DNA of 64,000 nt from Phycisphaerales bacterium (GCA_020639115.1 JACKHG010000009.1:1-64000), one strand, 5' to 3'; positions 17,272 to 25,837 are shown, counted from the stretch's first letter. Numbers and translations are program-made. The notes: generated by a model not told the origin, from the sequence alone.

Positions 17272-17350
17272 TCGGGAGTCGTTTCTGGCGTTCAACGCGG
17301 GTGCCGGGAGGCAACGCGCGAAAGCGCGATGCCGCGACAACGACTCCCGA
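17272..17350. repeat. Inverted repeat in cassette 2
   Basis: The same perfect 12-bp inverted repeat as in cassette 1: TCGGGAGTCGTT at 17272-17283 and AACGACTCCCGA at 17339-17350, with a 55-base interior of related sequence (both end in GCGATGCCGCGACA before the second arm). It precedes the second zinc-ribbon gene. Confidence 0.75.
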
Positions 17351-17611
17351 CGCCTTTGATTCTTTGATTCCGACCGACCCCCTTGATTCCGGCCCTTTGA
17401 TTTGCCCGGCGGCGGGCGCTGGTCGCACGCAGTCGCCAGGCAAGAGAATCCTGCGACCGAAGTCGTTACTGCACCTCAGGAGATCGGGCACGGCGGCGGA
17501 AGTGTGGGAGTTCACTTACTCGCGGCGTTGCTGTTGAATTGCGGGAGAACAAGTTTGCACACGAGTGTTCTCAGTAGATTTCGAGCAACCCTAAAGTGCT
17601 TGGCGCGGCAA

Positions 17612-18109
17612 ATGCGTTTGCCTCTAGCCACATTCGTAGTCATTACGCTCGCACTGCTGCCGCTAAGCTCCCATTGGGGCTTTCAAGTAATGTATGGCAA
17701 ATGCCTTGTTCAGTTTCGACGCGGGAATTTGGACATTGTATGGTTTTCAAGGTTCTCAGCCTGTACGGCGCAGGTCGTGCGCAATGATCCAACTGGGGTA
17801 TCACTTGAGGGGCCGTGGATACACACCTCAGGGGCGAGTGTGTCGATGCGCGTGCCAATGCCGTTTCTGACCGCCGTTGCTCTGCTAGTCACGCTGCTCT
17901 GTTGGCGATGTCGTTCGACCACCTCAAACGGATGTTGCAGGTGCGGATATGACCTGACCGGTAACTCTAGCGGAAATTGCCCAGAGTGTGGGCGCAACAC
18001 GGAAGTTCAGGAAACGAAATCCACACGATGGGGCCGTGGCTTGAGTGCCAAAAACCTGTCGTTGAAATCCTGCGGGTCTTGGACTGAGCCCGACGATGTT
18101 GACGGGTAG
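17612..18109 (+). CDS. Zinc-ribbon membrane protein 2 (CxxCGYDLTGN...CPECG)
   Basis: A 165-residue protein when read from ATG 17612 (MRLPLATFVVITLALLPL). The frame is open further upstream to about 17402, but that part does not look like protein, and no strong ribosome-binding site settles the start. Order: membrane segment near the N terminus, a middle soluble part, a second membrane segment (MPFLTAVALLVTLLCW), then the zinc ribbon CCRCGYDLTGNSSGNCPECG and a polar tail. The architecture is the same as the 14602 gene, with little identity outside the ribbon. Composition is again lower in GC than the surroundings. It sits at the same point within the second RHS core copy. Confidence 0.65.
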   Translation: MRLPLATFVVITLALLPLSSHWGFQVMYGKCLVQFRRGNLDIVWFSRFSACTAQVVRNDPTGVSLEGPWIHTSGASVSMRVPMPFLTAVALLVTLLCWRCRSTTSNGCCRCGYDLTGNSSGNCPECGRNTEVQETKSTRWGRGLSAKNLSLKSCGSWTEPDDVDG

Positions 18110-18118
18110 CCAGATGCA

Positions 18119-18503
18119 GATCAGGGGGAACCGTACGGAAAGTGCAGAGCTGCAGGTGTACGACGACACACGCTACATCGACGAGGCTGAGGCCGACCAC
18201 GGCGGGAGGGCGAAGGGCCTGAAAATCAAGGATCTCGGCCGGCCCCCTGACATGCTGAAACTACCGATTGCCTGCTGCGCGGGCACCGCACGTCAAGAAC
18301 AGGTATACGCGTCGCAGGGTGAGCAGTGGCGATGTGAGCAGGTGATCAGGGGACAGAACCTGGTGCCTGGGGTGGACTGGAGACCGACTGGAAAGTCGGT
18401 CCCACAGGGGTACAGCCCGTATGGCGAGCTGGAGGCGGGCGTGGCGGCCCACCCGTTCGATTACGACGGGGACGGCGCGGTGGATTGCGCCAAGCTTAAT
18501 TGA
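18119..18503 (+). pseudogene. Decayed RHS core tail, end of cassette 2, with dockerin-like end
   Basis: Translation in one frame gives AELQVYDDTRYIDEAEADHG, matching the RHS step ...QQYVYGTRYIDE, then ARQEQVYASQGEQ and QGYSPYGELEAG (RHS YDPYGE-type motif). It ends with FDYDGDGAVDCAKLN, which resembles the start of a dockerin-type calcium loop, followed by a stop at 18501-18503. It shares a 15-mer with 15316-15330. Short and without an RHS N terminus, it is a remnant; part of it may still be translated from ATG 18096. Confidence 0.65.
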
Positions 18504-19252
18504 TCCCTGGCGTTGAGAGTACACTTGGCCCCGGCATGGCTGCCGGGGTTCTGAGGCGGCGCGCGCATCCTCTGGACGCCGGGTTATTGGGAAAAGCCAA
18601 TACGGGGGCTGAAGCCCTAACACCTGACAGCGCTTGGTCCGCTTCCTTACGGGCGCGGCTCTGTTCTTGCCGGGCGGCGTTCGCGCGTCCTCCGGACGCC
18701 GGGGATTCTTGGGAATTATCATCCAGGGGCTAAGGCCCTGGCTACCAACGTGCGCCCTCCGGGCGGGGAACCTACGGCCGCTTTGCGGTTGGGCCCCCTA
18801 CTGGCGTGGAGGGTTCTGAAAGGGGACAGCTTGGCCCCCCACTGGCTTGGGGGGTTCCGAAATGGGTCGGCTTGGCCCCCCACTGGTGGGATCTGGAATG
18901 GGCTTGGGAAATGTGCACGAGGGGCGGAGGACCCTGGCAACTAACGTGCGCCCTGTGGGCGGTGAACCTACAGCCGCTTTGCGGCTTGGCCCCCCCACTG
19001 GCGTGGGGGGTCTGGAAGGGGATGGCTGGGGCCTCCGGTTGGCGTCTGGAGGGTGCGGGGGTGGGGGTGATGGATTGTGGCGGATGTTGGTGAATCCGGC
19101 GGGTGGTTTCGTGCGAAGGGACTTTTGAGCGCGGGCGGAGAGGCTCCTGCTGCGGGAGGAGAACGTCTTGCCTGGCTCGAATCGGCTCTTTTTGGCGACG
19201 AACGGGACCGGTCGTGCGGATGCACGGCCACGATCTGAAAGGATGAGGAGAC
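18504..19252. other. Non-coding region rich in palindromic repeats
   Basis: About 750 bases with no convincing gene. It contains REP-like phrases (GGGGGCTGAAGCCCTAA near 18603, GGGGCTAAGGCCCTGG near 18726) and the repeat cluster described separately at 18734-19025. The frames across it are repetitive Pro/Trp/Gly-rich translations of the repeats. The promoter of the FAS1 gene probably lies in its last 150 bases. Confidence 0.6.
18734..19025. repeat. Palindromic repeat cluster (CCCCCAC-TGGC-GTGGGGG type)
   Basis: Two copies of a unit of about 96 bases, 18734-18829 and 18929-19025. They share AACGTGCGCCCT, GCCGCTTTGCGG and CCCCACTGGCGTGGGGG-like palindromes. Two shorter units containing TTGGCCCCCCACTGG lie between them at about 18829-18902. 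Spacing is irregular and the units are palindromic, so this is a REP/BIME-like cluster, not a CRISPR array. Confidence 0.75.
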
Positions 19253-20161
19253 ATGACGACGATGAAGCGATGGACCTGCGGGATGCTCGCCGCGGCTGCT
19301 TGTTGCGTGACGGCGGCGGTTGCACACGGTCAGTGCGGTTCGGGCACGAAGTCGGCTGGTGGCCAGCATGACATCGTGGAGACGGCGGTCGCAGCCGGCC
19401 AGTTCAAGACGCTGGTGGCGGCTGTCCAGGCGGCGGGCCTGGTGGATGTGCTTAAAAGCGACGGGCCTTTCACGGTGTTTGCGCCCACCGACGAGGCGTT
19501 TGCGCGGTTGCCCGAGGGGGCGCTCGACGGGCTGCTGAAGAACCCGGATGCGCTGCGGAGCGTGCTGCTCTACCACGTGGTACCCGGCAAGGTCATGGCG
19601 GCGGACGTGGTGAAGCTCACTACCGCGAAGACGGCGCTCGGGCAGTCGGTGACGATCGACGCGGCGAACGGCGTGCACGTGGACAACGCCGCGGTCGTGA
19701 AGGCCGACGTACCCGCCAGCAACGGCGTGATCCACGTGATTGACGCGGTGATTCTGCCCAAGAACGACATCATCGAGGCCGCGCGGGCGGCGGGCTCGTT
19801 CAAGACGCTGCTGAAGGCGATCGAGGCGGCTGGTCTTGCGGACACGCTGCGCGGCGAGGGCCCGTTCACGGTGTTCGCGCCGACCGATGAGGCGTTTGCC
19901 AAGCTGGGGGCGCCGACGATCGCCGCGCTGCTGCAGGACAAGGCCAAGCTCGCGGCGATTCTCACGTACCACGTCGTACCCGGCCGGGTGATGGCTGCCG
20001 ACGTGGTCAAGCTGACGGAAGCCAAGACCGTCCAGGGTCAGCATATCACCATCGACGCCACCGACGGCGTCATGGTGGACAACGCGAAGGTGATCAAGGC
20101 CGATGTGCCGGCGACGAACGGCGTGATTCACGTGATCGACACGGTCATCATACCCGAGTAA
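19253..20161 (+). CDS. Secreted protein with two fasciclin (FAS1) domains
   Basis: A 302-residue protein with an N-terminal signal peptide (MTTMKRWTCGMLAAAACCVT, cleavage after AVAHG is plausible). Two FAS1 domains follow, at about residues 40-165 and 172-300. Each has the conserved H1 block GPFTVFAPTDEAF and an H2-like region ending in YHVVPGKVMAADVV / YHVVPGRVMAADVV, plus the terminal NGVIHVIDxVIxP. FAS1 domains mediate adhesion between cells or to matrix. The two halves are close copies, which suggests internal duplication. Start at 19253 is supported by AGGATGAGGAG just upstream; ATG 19262 is an alternative. It is probably monocistronic, followed by a hairpin. Confidence 0.92.
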   Translation: MTTMKRWTCGMLAAAACCVTAAVAHGQCGSGTKSAGGQHDIVETAVAAGQFKTLVAAVQAAGLVDVLKSDGPFTVFAPTDEAFARLPEGALDGLLKNPDALRSVLLYHVVPGKVMAADVVKLTTAKTALGQSVTIDAANGVHVDNAAVVKADVPASNGVIHVIDAVILPKNDIIEAARAAGSFKTLLKAIEAAGLADTLRGEGPFTVFAPTDEAFAKLGAPTIAALLQDKAKLAAILTYHVVPGRVMAADVVKLTEAKTVQGQHITIDATDGVMVDNAKVIKADVPATNGVIHVIDTVIIPE

Positions 20162-20217
20162 GCGAGTGGTCGGAACTGCGTCGGCGCGCGACGTCGCCGA
20201 CACTGACATGAAGAGGG

Positions 20218-20258
20218 AGACGCGGGAGTTCCCGACCTTGGTCGGGAGCTCCCCGTCT
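20218..20258 (+). terminator. Long hairpin after the FAS1 gene
   Basis: A three-part stem: AGACG/CGTCT, GGGAG/CTCCC and CCCGACC/GGTCGGG (20218-20258) with a two-base loop. It has no T run after it, so it may act as a Rho-dependent or structural 3' end rather than a classic terminator. It lies 57 bases past the FAS1 stop. Confidence 0.55.
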
Positions 20259-20329
20259 GCCTGGGTATCGCGACGGTGCACGCTGCGGCAGCAATGCACC
20301 GCTGACAACTGGAGTCAAAGGGGTTGATG

Positions 20330-20878
20330 ATGTTTCGCTGCGTACCGGCTTTTCTTACTGTGGTTTTGACCATTCCGCTTTGCGGATGCGGTTTCATCGG
20401 GGCGGACAACCAGCCGCCGCTCGACACCGTTGCGCGGGTCGAGGTGGACCGCTACACGGGCAAATGGTACGAGATTGCGCACTACCCGAACTGGTTCCAG
20501 GCGAGTTGCGCCAGCTCGACCGCGGAGTACACGGCGAATGCGGACGGGACGATCGAAGTCTTCAACACGTGCCTGGCTGCGGACGGGAGTGAGGTGAGTA
20601 CGATTCGGGGGACGGCCCGCGTGGTGGACCCGGCGACGAACGCCAAGCTGACGGTGTCGTTTCCGTTCATTCCGTTTCCGGGCGACTACTGGATCATCCA
20701 ACTGGGGGATGATTACGAGTACGCCGTGGTGGGCGAGCCGCGGCGCAGCACGCTGTTCATCCTGAGCCGCACGCCGACGCTCGATGCGGACACGCTGGAC
20801 GGCATTCTGACGCGGCTGACGGAGCAGGGTTATGATCCGGAGCGGTTGGTCTATGACACGCCGGTGATGGTCCCGTAG
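20330..20878 (+). CDS. Outer-membrane-type lipocalin lipoprotein (Blc-like)
   Basis: A 182-residue lipoprotein. The signal peptide ends in a lipobox-like LCGC (lipidated Cys). The lipocalin first motif is plain: VARVEVDRYTGKWYEIAHYPNWFQ with the GxWYE core. The second and third structurally conserved regions follow (YTANADGTIEVFNTC, GDYWIIQLGDDYEYAVVGEP, LFILSRTPTLD). Bacterial Blc proteins bind lipids and are linked to membrane maintenance under stress. Start: ATG codons at 20327 and 20330 are adjacent; AAGGGG at 20318-20323 is better spaced for 20330. The length is typical for the family. Confidence 0.92.
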   Translation: MFRCVPAFLTVVLTIPLCGCGFIGADNQPPLDTVARVEVDRYTGKWYEIAHYPNWFQASCASSTAEYTANADGTIEVFNTCLAADGSEVSTIRGTARVVDPATNAKLTVSFPFIPFPGDYWIIQLGDDYEYAVVGEPRRSTLFILSRTPTLDADTLDGILTRLTEQGYDPERLVYDTPVMVP

Positions 20879-20947
20879 GAATCGCGGGGATGCCGTCGAC
20901 GGGTGCAGGGTCGACGCACGGGTTGGTTGCAGAACTGGAGAACGACT

Positions 20948-21805
20948 ATGTCAATTCCGTTGAGGCCCGCGGGGGCACTGGCTGCGACGGTGGGCGCTGG
21001 CTGCCTGCTCCTCGCGGGATGTTCGAGTCCGCTGCCGTGGCCGGAGAGTCCGCTGTACGACACGCCGGCGAACGATCCGAACTGGGCAGCGCCGGCGAGT
21101 GCGGAAGAAGCCAAGGCGGCCATGGCGGGCCACTACGCGCACTACGACATCGTGGCGTACGATGGCGAGACGGCCAACGGCCCGCTGGCCACGTTTGTGG
21201 TTTCGTATGGTTATACCGATCTGGTGATCGAGGGGGAGGAGCTGGTCGCGTATGACCGCTTCTGCAGCGCCGAGTATATCGCCAATCAGCCGTTCGAGAC
21301 GGTGTTTTCCGATGCGGCGACGCAGGCGATCCAGCCGCCCGGTGCGGTTGTCGAGGTGTACGAGGAGGACGGCGCGTGGAAGATCTACCGGCCCGCGACG
21401 CCGACGCTCAACGGCATCGACGGCGACCCGAGCGTGCCGTTGTCGATGGATCGCAACGACCCGCTGATCAGCGACGACGACAACGACGGCAAGCCCGGGG
21501 TGACGGTGACGGTGAGGCTCTTCGGGCTCATCGACGGCGAGATCTACATCGCCCGCCGCGAGATTTTCGCCAACCGCATGCAACTCTATTCGGATGGCAG
21601 CCTGCGGGGCAACGTCATCGACGACTCCGAGCAGCTCGTGATCGGAGCGTCACTCGCGATTCTGGACACTCCCAACAACCCGCCCCAGCGGCGCGATCCG
21701 GGGCTCAATCCGATCCTGCTGATCCCGGTCGCGGACGATGTCGACACGTGCGCGGAGCTGATGGCGATTCGCGATTCGGTATTTCCTGCAGCGCCCGAGT
21801 TCTAG
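20948..21805 (+). CDS. Hypothetical secreted lipoprotein
   Basis: A 285-residue protein with a clear lipoprotein signal (LAATVGAGCLLLAGC, lipidated Cys about residue 25). The mature part is acidic and beta-rich, with no recognised domain. One Asp-rich stretch (ISDDDNDGKPGV) could bind calcium. GGAGAA about 6 bases before ATG 20948 supports this start over the ATG at 20903, which would place extra basic residues before the signal peptide. It follows the lipocalin gene after 69 bases and may share its transcript. Function unknown. Confidence 0.72.
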   Translation: MSIPLRPAGALAATVGAGCLLLAGCSSPLPWPESPLYDTPANDPNWAAPASAEEAKAAMAGHYAHYDIVAYDGETANGPLATFVVSYGYTDLVIEGEELVAYDRFCSAEYIANQPFETVFSDAATQAIQPPGAVVEVYEEDGAWKIYRPATPTLNGIDGDPSVPLSMDRNDPLISDDDNDGKPGVTVTVRLFGLIDGEIYIARREIFANRMQLYSDGSLRGNVIDDSEQLVIGASLAILDTPNNPPQRRDPGLNPILLIPVADDVDTCAELMAIRDSVFPAAPEF

Positions 21806-21880
21806 CGGCGTGGCGGGTTGCGTGCCTGGCGGGCGGGGGCACCGTGCCTAGCGGGGTTGGGAGGGTATTCACGACCGTAC

Positions 21881-21954
21881 GTGCGTTGGCACTGCTCAAG
21901 AGCAGTGGCACACTTTGACGTGCATCGGCACTGCTCGAGCGCAGTGGCACACTT
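21881..21954. repeat. Two tandem palindromic repeats
   Basis: Two 35-base units, 21881-21915 and 21920-21954, period 39. Each contains GGCACTGCTC-nn-GAGCAGTGGC (in the second copy the arms carry one mismatch) followed by ACACTT. Each can form a hairpin. They lie between a lipoprotein gene and a sigma-factor gene and could end the upstream transcript. The rest of the 244-base gap shows nothing else. Confidence 0.75.
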
Positions 21955-22049
21955 GGATGGCGCGGCTGCGGGTTGTTGCGGGTCGGGGCGGAGGGTATGA
22001 TCGGGGGTGCCCCTGGGTCGGGTTCCATCGGTAGAGAAAGTGCCAAAGC

Positions 22050-22628
22050 GTGTCGTCGCCATCGGAAAAGGCCACGTTGCTGCTGGACGCGTTGCGGGCG
22101 GGCGACGAATCGGCGTCCGCACAGCTATTGCCGGTGGTTTACGATGAGCTGCGGGCGCTGGCGGGCCACTATTTCCAGTGCCAGCCGGCGGATCACACGC
22201 TGCAACCGACGGCGCTGGTCCACGAGGCGTTCATGCGGCTCGTGGCGCACGAGCGGCTGGCGGGATCGGATCGAGCTCATTTCCTGGCGATTGCCGCGCA
22301 GGCCATGCGGCAGATTCTCATCGACCATGCGCGGCGGCGGCACGCGGCGAAGCGCGGGGGCGCGAACTGGCAGCGTATCACGCTGGACGATGCGCTGGCG
22401 GTGATGCAATCGGGCAGCGTCGACGTGGTGATGCTGGAGGATGCGCTGCAGCAGCTCGCGGAGCGCAGTTCGCGGCAGGCGAAGCTTGTCGAGCTGCGGA
22501 TCTTCGGCGGCCTGACGATCCCGGAGGCAGCGGAGGTGCTCGGGGTGGGGATTACCACGATCAAGGGGGATTGGACCATCGCCAAGGCGTGGCTGAAGCG
22601 GGAGCTGCTGGGCGGCCCGGCGTCATGA
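22050..22628 (+). CDS. ECF-type RNA polymerase sigma factor, planctomycete TIGR02999-like family
   Basis: A 192-residue sigma-70-like factor. Region 2 includes LQPTALVHEAFMRL and RAHFLAIAAQAMRQILIDHARRR, the hallmark of the planctomycete ECF group that is usually partnered with Ser/Thr kinases. Region 4 has a helix-turn-helix (GLTIPEAAEVLGVGITTIKGDW). The GTG start at 22050 has AGAGAAAG upstream. The stop overlaps the kinase start (ATGA at 22625), so the two are made in step. No anti-sigma gene is present; control by the adjacent kinase is inferred from known sigma-kinase pairs. Confidence 0.93.
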   Translation: MSSPSEKATLLLDALRAGDESASAQLLPVVYDELRALAGHYFQCQPADHTLQPTALVHEAFMRLVAHERLAGSDRAHFLAIAAQAMRQILIDHARRRHAAKRGGANWQRITLDDALAVMQSGSVDVVMLEDALQQLAERSSRQAKLVELRIFGGLTIPEAAEVLGVGITTIKGDWTIAKAWLKRELLGGPAS

Positions 22629-25600
22629 GTTCGCCGCTGCACGAGCGCGCCGGGGAACTCCTGCTGCAGGCGCTGGATCTGCCGCTGGAGGAGCGCTCCG
22701 CGTTCGTGCGGCGGGCGTGCGGGACGGACACGGAGTTGTTCCAGGAGGTCCGGTCGCTGCTGGCGGCTTCGTCGGAGTCGCTCGCGGTCGTCGATCGCCC
22801 GGGCGAGCTGATCGCGCAGGTCCTGGCGAACGACCGTGGCGACCTCGCAGCCGGGGGGATTTTCGGCGCGTACCGGATTCGCCGGCGGATCGCCGCGGGC
22901 GGGATGGGCATCGTCTACGAGGCGGAGCAGGAGAATCCGCGGCGGATCGTGGCGCTGAAGGTGATGCGGCGTGAGCTGGCCCATCACTCGGCGGTCCGCC
23001 GGTTTCAATTCGAGGTGCAGACGCTGGCCCGGCTGCGGCATGCGGGCATCGCGCAGGTGTACAACGCGGGGGTTCACGAGGACGCGGGCGCCGCGATTCC
23101 GTACTTCGCGATGGAGTTTATCCAGGACGCGGCGGCGATCACGACGTACGCCGAGAGTCGGCAACTCCCCGTGCGTGAACGGCTCACGCTGTTCGCGGAC
23201 GTCTGCGACGCCGTACACTACGGCCACCAGCAGGGCATCATCCACCGCGACCTGAAGCCGGAGAACGTGCTCGTCGATGGGTCGGGCCGGCCGAAGGTGA
23301 TCGATTTCGGCGTGGCCCGTGCGACCGAGGGCGATGCGCCGGTCACGACGCAGCACACGGGCGTCGCCCAGCTTCTGGGCACGCTTCCGTACATGAGCCC
23401 CGAGCAGCTCGCCGGGGACCCGGCGGAGGTGGACACGCGTACCGACGTTTACTCGCTGGGGGTTATCCTGTATCGCCTGCTCGTCGGGCGGTTGCCGGTC
23501 GAGGCCCCCTACCACTCGCTGATCGATGCGATCAACGCGTTGCGGGCGGGCGAGCCGCCCAAGCTCGGTTCGATCGACCGCGCGTTTCGCGGCGACATCG
23601 AGACGATCGTGGCGAAGGCGCTGGCGAAGGACAAGGACCGGCGGTACGCGTCGGCGGCGGACTTCGCCGCGGACATTCGCCGGTATCTCGGCAGCGAGCC
23701 GATCAGTGCCCGGCCGCCGACGGCGATGTACCAGTTGCGCAAGTTTGCGCGGCGCAACCGGGGATTGGTGGCCGGTGTCGCGGCTGCGGTGGTCGCGGTG
23801 CTGCTGGGCGCTTGGAGTGGCACCCGGCAGGCGTACTGGCGACGCGGTCGCGGAACGTCACGCGGGCGGCGTCGCAGGCACGCCCGTGAAGCGTACACAG
23901 CGAGCGCTGGCGGCGGCTTCGGTGGCAGCAGAATCGCCCGATATCCGTTGGCGCGGGCGCACATCGAGCGGGCTCCCGGTGGAGCAGCAAGCGCGGTTGG
24001 GAATGGTCACCGCTATCTGCGGAGCTGGCTGGACGAGAGCGTGCTGGTGATTCCGGAGGGCGAATATCCGGCGGGCGGGAGCGTGGCGTTTTTGGGGGAG
24101 GACGTGGTCGGCGTGCGCGATCCGGGCAGTGGGTGCTGGTGGCGCTGGGACGTGCGCAGCGGCGCCCGGCTTGCGAATTCGGCACCCGCGGCGGAGCGGA
24201 CGCGCAACCAGAGCGGGAGCGGCGCGTTCTGGGACGAGGACGGGGCCATCGTGGTGCGGAACCGCGCGACGGGCGTGACGCATCGCGTCGCGTTGGCGCA
24301 GTTTGACATTCCCGCGTCGCGCGGGTGGCGCAGCCTGAACCTGAGCAACAACCTCCGCTACTTGGCTTACAACAACACGGCGCTGGCGGTGCTCGTGGAT
24401 CTGCGGACGGAGCAGGCGTATCGCGTCGGCTTCGACTCGAGTCCGCGGCGCACGCCGAACAGCGCGATCAACGACGCGGGGCAGCTCGCGTTCGCCGGAG
24501 CGCTGGGCGGTCAGCCGGCGTTGTGGGATGCGGGCTCGGACCGTCTGCGGGCGTTGGCGGATCCGCCGGCGGACGGCACGTGCGTCGCGTTCAGTCCGGA
24601 CGGCGCGCGGGTGCTGGTGGGTGCATCGGACGCCACGCTGCGGTTGTGGGATGCGCGGAGCGGTGCGGCGATCGCGGTGGCCCGGGGGCACCGCAACCTG
24701 GTTGCGGGTGTGCGGTTCAGTCCCGACGGGGGCCTGGTGGCGAGCGTGAGCCACGACCGGACGCTGCGGTTGTGGGATGGCTACACGCTGGCGCCGCTGG
24801 GCGTGCTCGACGGGCACAACGCCGAGATTGCGAATCTTCAGTTCAACAGCAACGGCACGCAGATCGCGACGGTGGGCGAGGGCCTCGACCGGGCGATCCG
24901 CGTGTGGGACATCGCGCCGGCCCGCGATCCCGCGGTGCTGCGCGGCCATACCAGCTACGTGTATCCCGTCGCGGTGAGCCCCGACGGCCGGACGATCGCG
25001 TCGGGCGGTTGGGATAACACGATTCGCCTGTGGGACGCGGACACGCGGGCGGCGCGCGCGACGTTCCGCGGATGCACGAGCCATCTCGTGGCGCTGACGT
25101 TCAGCCCCGACGGGCTGAGGCTGCTGTCCGCGTCGGACGGCGGGACGCTCCGCGTGTGGGAGGTCGCGACGGGCCGGGAAATCCGCGCCTATCAGCCGGG
25201 GCGGGCGGTGCGGTTCGCGGCGTTTGTCGCCGACAGCGTCCGTGTGCGGTGGACCGGTGCGGAAGCGACGGCGATCACCGTCTGGGATACGGACACCGGG
25301 GAGTGCAGTCAGCGGCTGTTCGCGGAGCTGGCGCGGATGCCCGGGCGGTCGGTATCCGCCGATGGGCGTTTTGCCGTGATCACGACTTCTGGTGGAAACC
25401 GGCTCGTACGCATCGCGGATGGAGCACCCGCCCTGCCGGGGCCGGTGGGCGAGGCGTTCGCGTTCGGTCCGAAGGGCTTGGCGACGCGGTTTGTCGACAT
25501 CGATCCAGCCGCGCCGTGCACGCTGCGGGTGTGGGACCTGGCGGCGGGGACGCAGGTCGGCACGCTGCGGGGCCACACGGGCCGAACGGTGTACGACATT

Positions 25601-25837
25601 GCCTTCACGGTGGACGGTTCGCGCGTGCTGTCGGCGGGCGACGATCAGATCATCCGGGTGTGGGATCCGGTGCGTTGCGAGGAGATCGTGCCGCTCACCG
25701 GGCATACGGCGTACGTGTGGTCGCTGGCGTTCCGGCCGGACGGCACGGAGCTGGTGTCGGGTTCGGGCGATGGCACGGTGCGGATCTGGGACACGGTGCC
25801 GTTCGCGGAGCGGTATCGGGCCCGCCATGGGGACTGA
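22625..25837 (+). CDS. Membrane Ser/Thr protein kinase with C-terminal WD40 repeats
   Basis: A 1070-residue protein. The kinase domain spans about residues 82-360: glycine loop IAAGGMGIVYEAEQ, Lys112 in ALKV, catalytic HRDLKPEN (207-214), DFG (227-229) and MSPEQL. One membrane segment (about 380-396) follows, then a periplasm-facing region with at least seven WD40-type repeats, for example RLWDARSG, RVWDIAP and RIWDTVP at repeat ends. It probably senses a signal outside and phosphorylates the coupled ECF sigma factor. Between 23.85 and 24.01 kb the expected juxtamembrane sequence flips frames: EAYTAS in frame, then ASVAAESPDI in the +1 frame, then LARAHIERAP in frame again. Compensating indels are therefore likely there. 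The start is fixed by the ATGA overlap. Confidence 0.9.
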   Translation: MSSPLHERAGELLLQALDLPLEERSAFVRRACGTDTELFQEVRSLLAASSESLAVVDRPGELIAQVLANDRGDLAAGGIFGAYRIRRRIAAGGMGIVYEAEQENPRRIVALKVMRRELAHHSAVRRFQFEVQTLARLRHAGIAQVYNAGVHEDAGAAIPYFAMEFIQDAAAITTYAESRQLPVRERLTLFADVCDAVHYGHQQGIIHRDLKPENVLVDGSGRPKVIDFGVARATEGDAPVTTQHTGVAQLLGTLPYMSPEQLAGDPAEVDTRTDVYSLGVILYRLLVGRLPVEAPYHSLIDAINALRAGEPPKLGSIDRAFRGDIETIVAKALAKDKDRRYASAADFAADIRRYLGSEPISARPPTAMYQLRKFARRNRGLVAGVAAAVVAVLLGAWSGTRQAYWRRGRGTSRGRRRRHAREAYTASAGGGFGGSRIARYPLARAHIERAPGGAASAVGNGHRYLRSWLDESVLVIPEGEYPAGGSVAFLGEDVVGVRDPGSGCWWRWDVRSGARLANSAPAAERTRNQSGSGAFWDEDGAIVVRNRATGVTHRVALAQFDIPASRGWRSLNLSNNLRYLAYNNTALAVLVDLRTEQAYRVGFDSSPRRTPNSAINDAGQLAFAGALGGQPALWDAGSDRLRALADPPADGTCVAFSPDGARVLVGASDATLRLWDARSGAAIAVARGHRNLVAGVRFSPDGGLVASVSHDRTLRLWDGYTLAPLGVLDGHNAEIANLQFNSNGTQIATVGEGLDRAIRVWDIAPARDPAVLRGHTSYVYPVAVSPDGRTIASGGWDNTIRLWDADTRAARATFRGCTSHLVALTFSPDGLRLLSASDGGTLRVWEVATGREIRAYQPGRAVRFAAFVADSVRVRWTGAEATAITVWDTDTGECSQRLFAELARMPGRSVSADGRFAVITTSGGNRLVRIADGAPALPGPVGEAFAFGPKGLATRFVDIDPAAPCTLRVWDLAAGTQVGTLRGHTGRTVYDIAFTVDGSRVLSAGDDQIIRVWDPVRCEEIVPLTGHTAYVWSLAFRPDGTELVSGSGDGTVRIWDTVPFAERYRARHGD

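Noticed and set aside
18734..19025. Possible CRISPR array
   Set aside because: The units are palindromic, differ in length and have no regular unique spacers; no cas genes are present.
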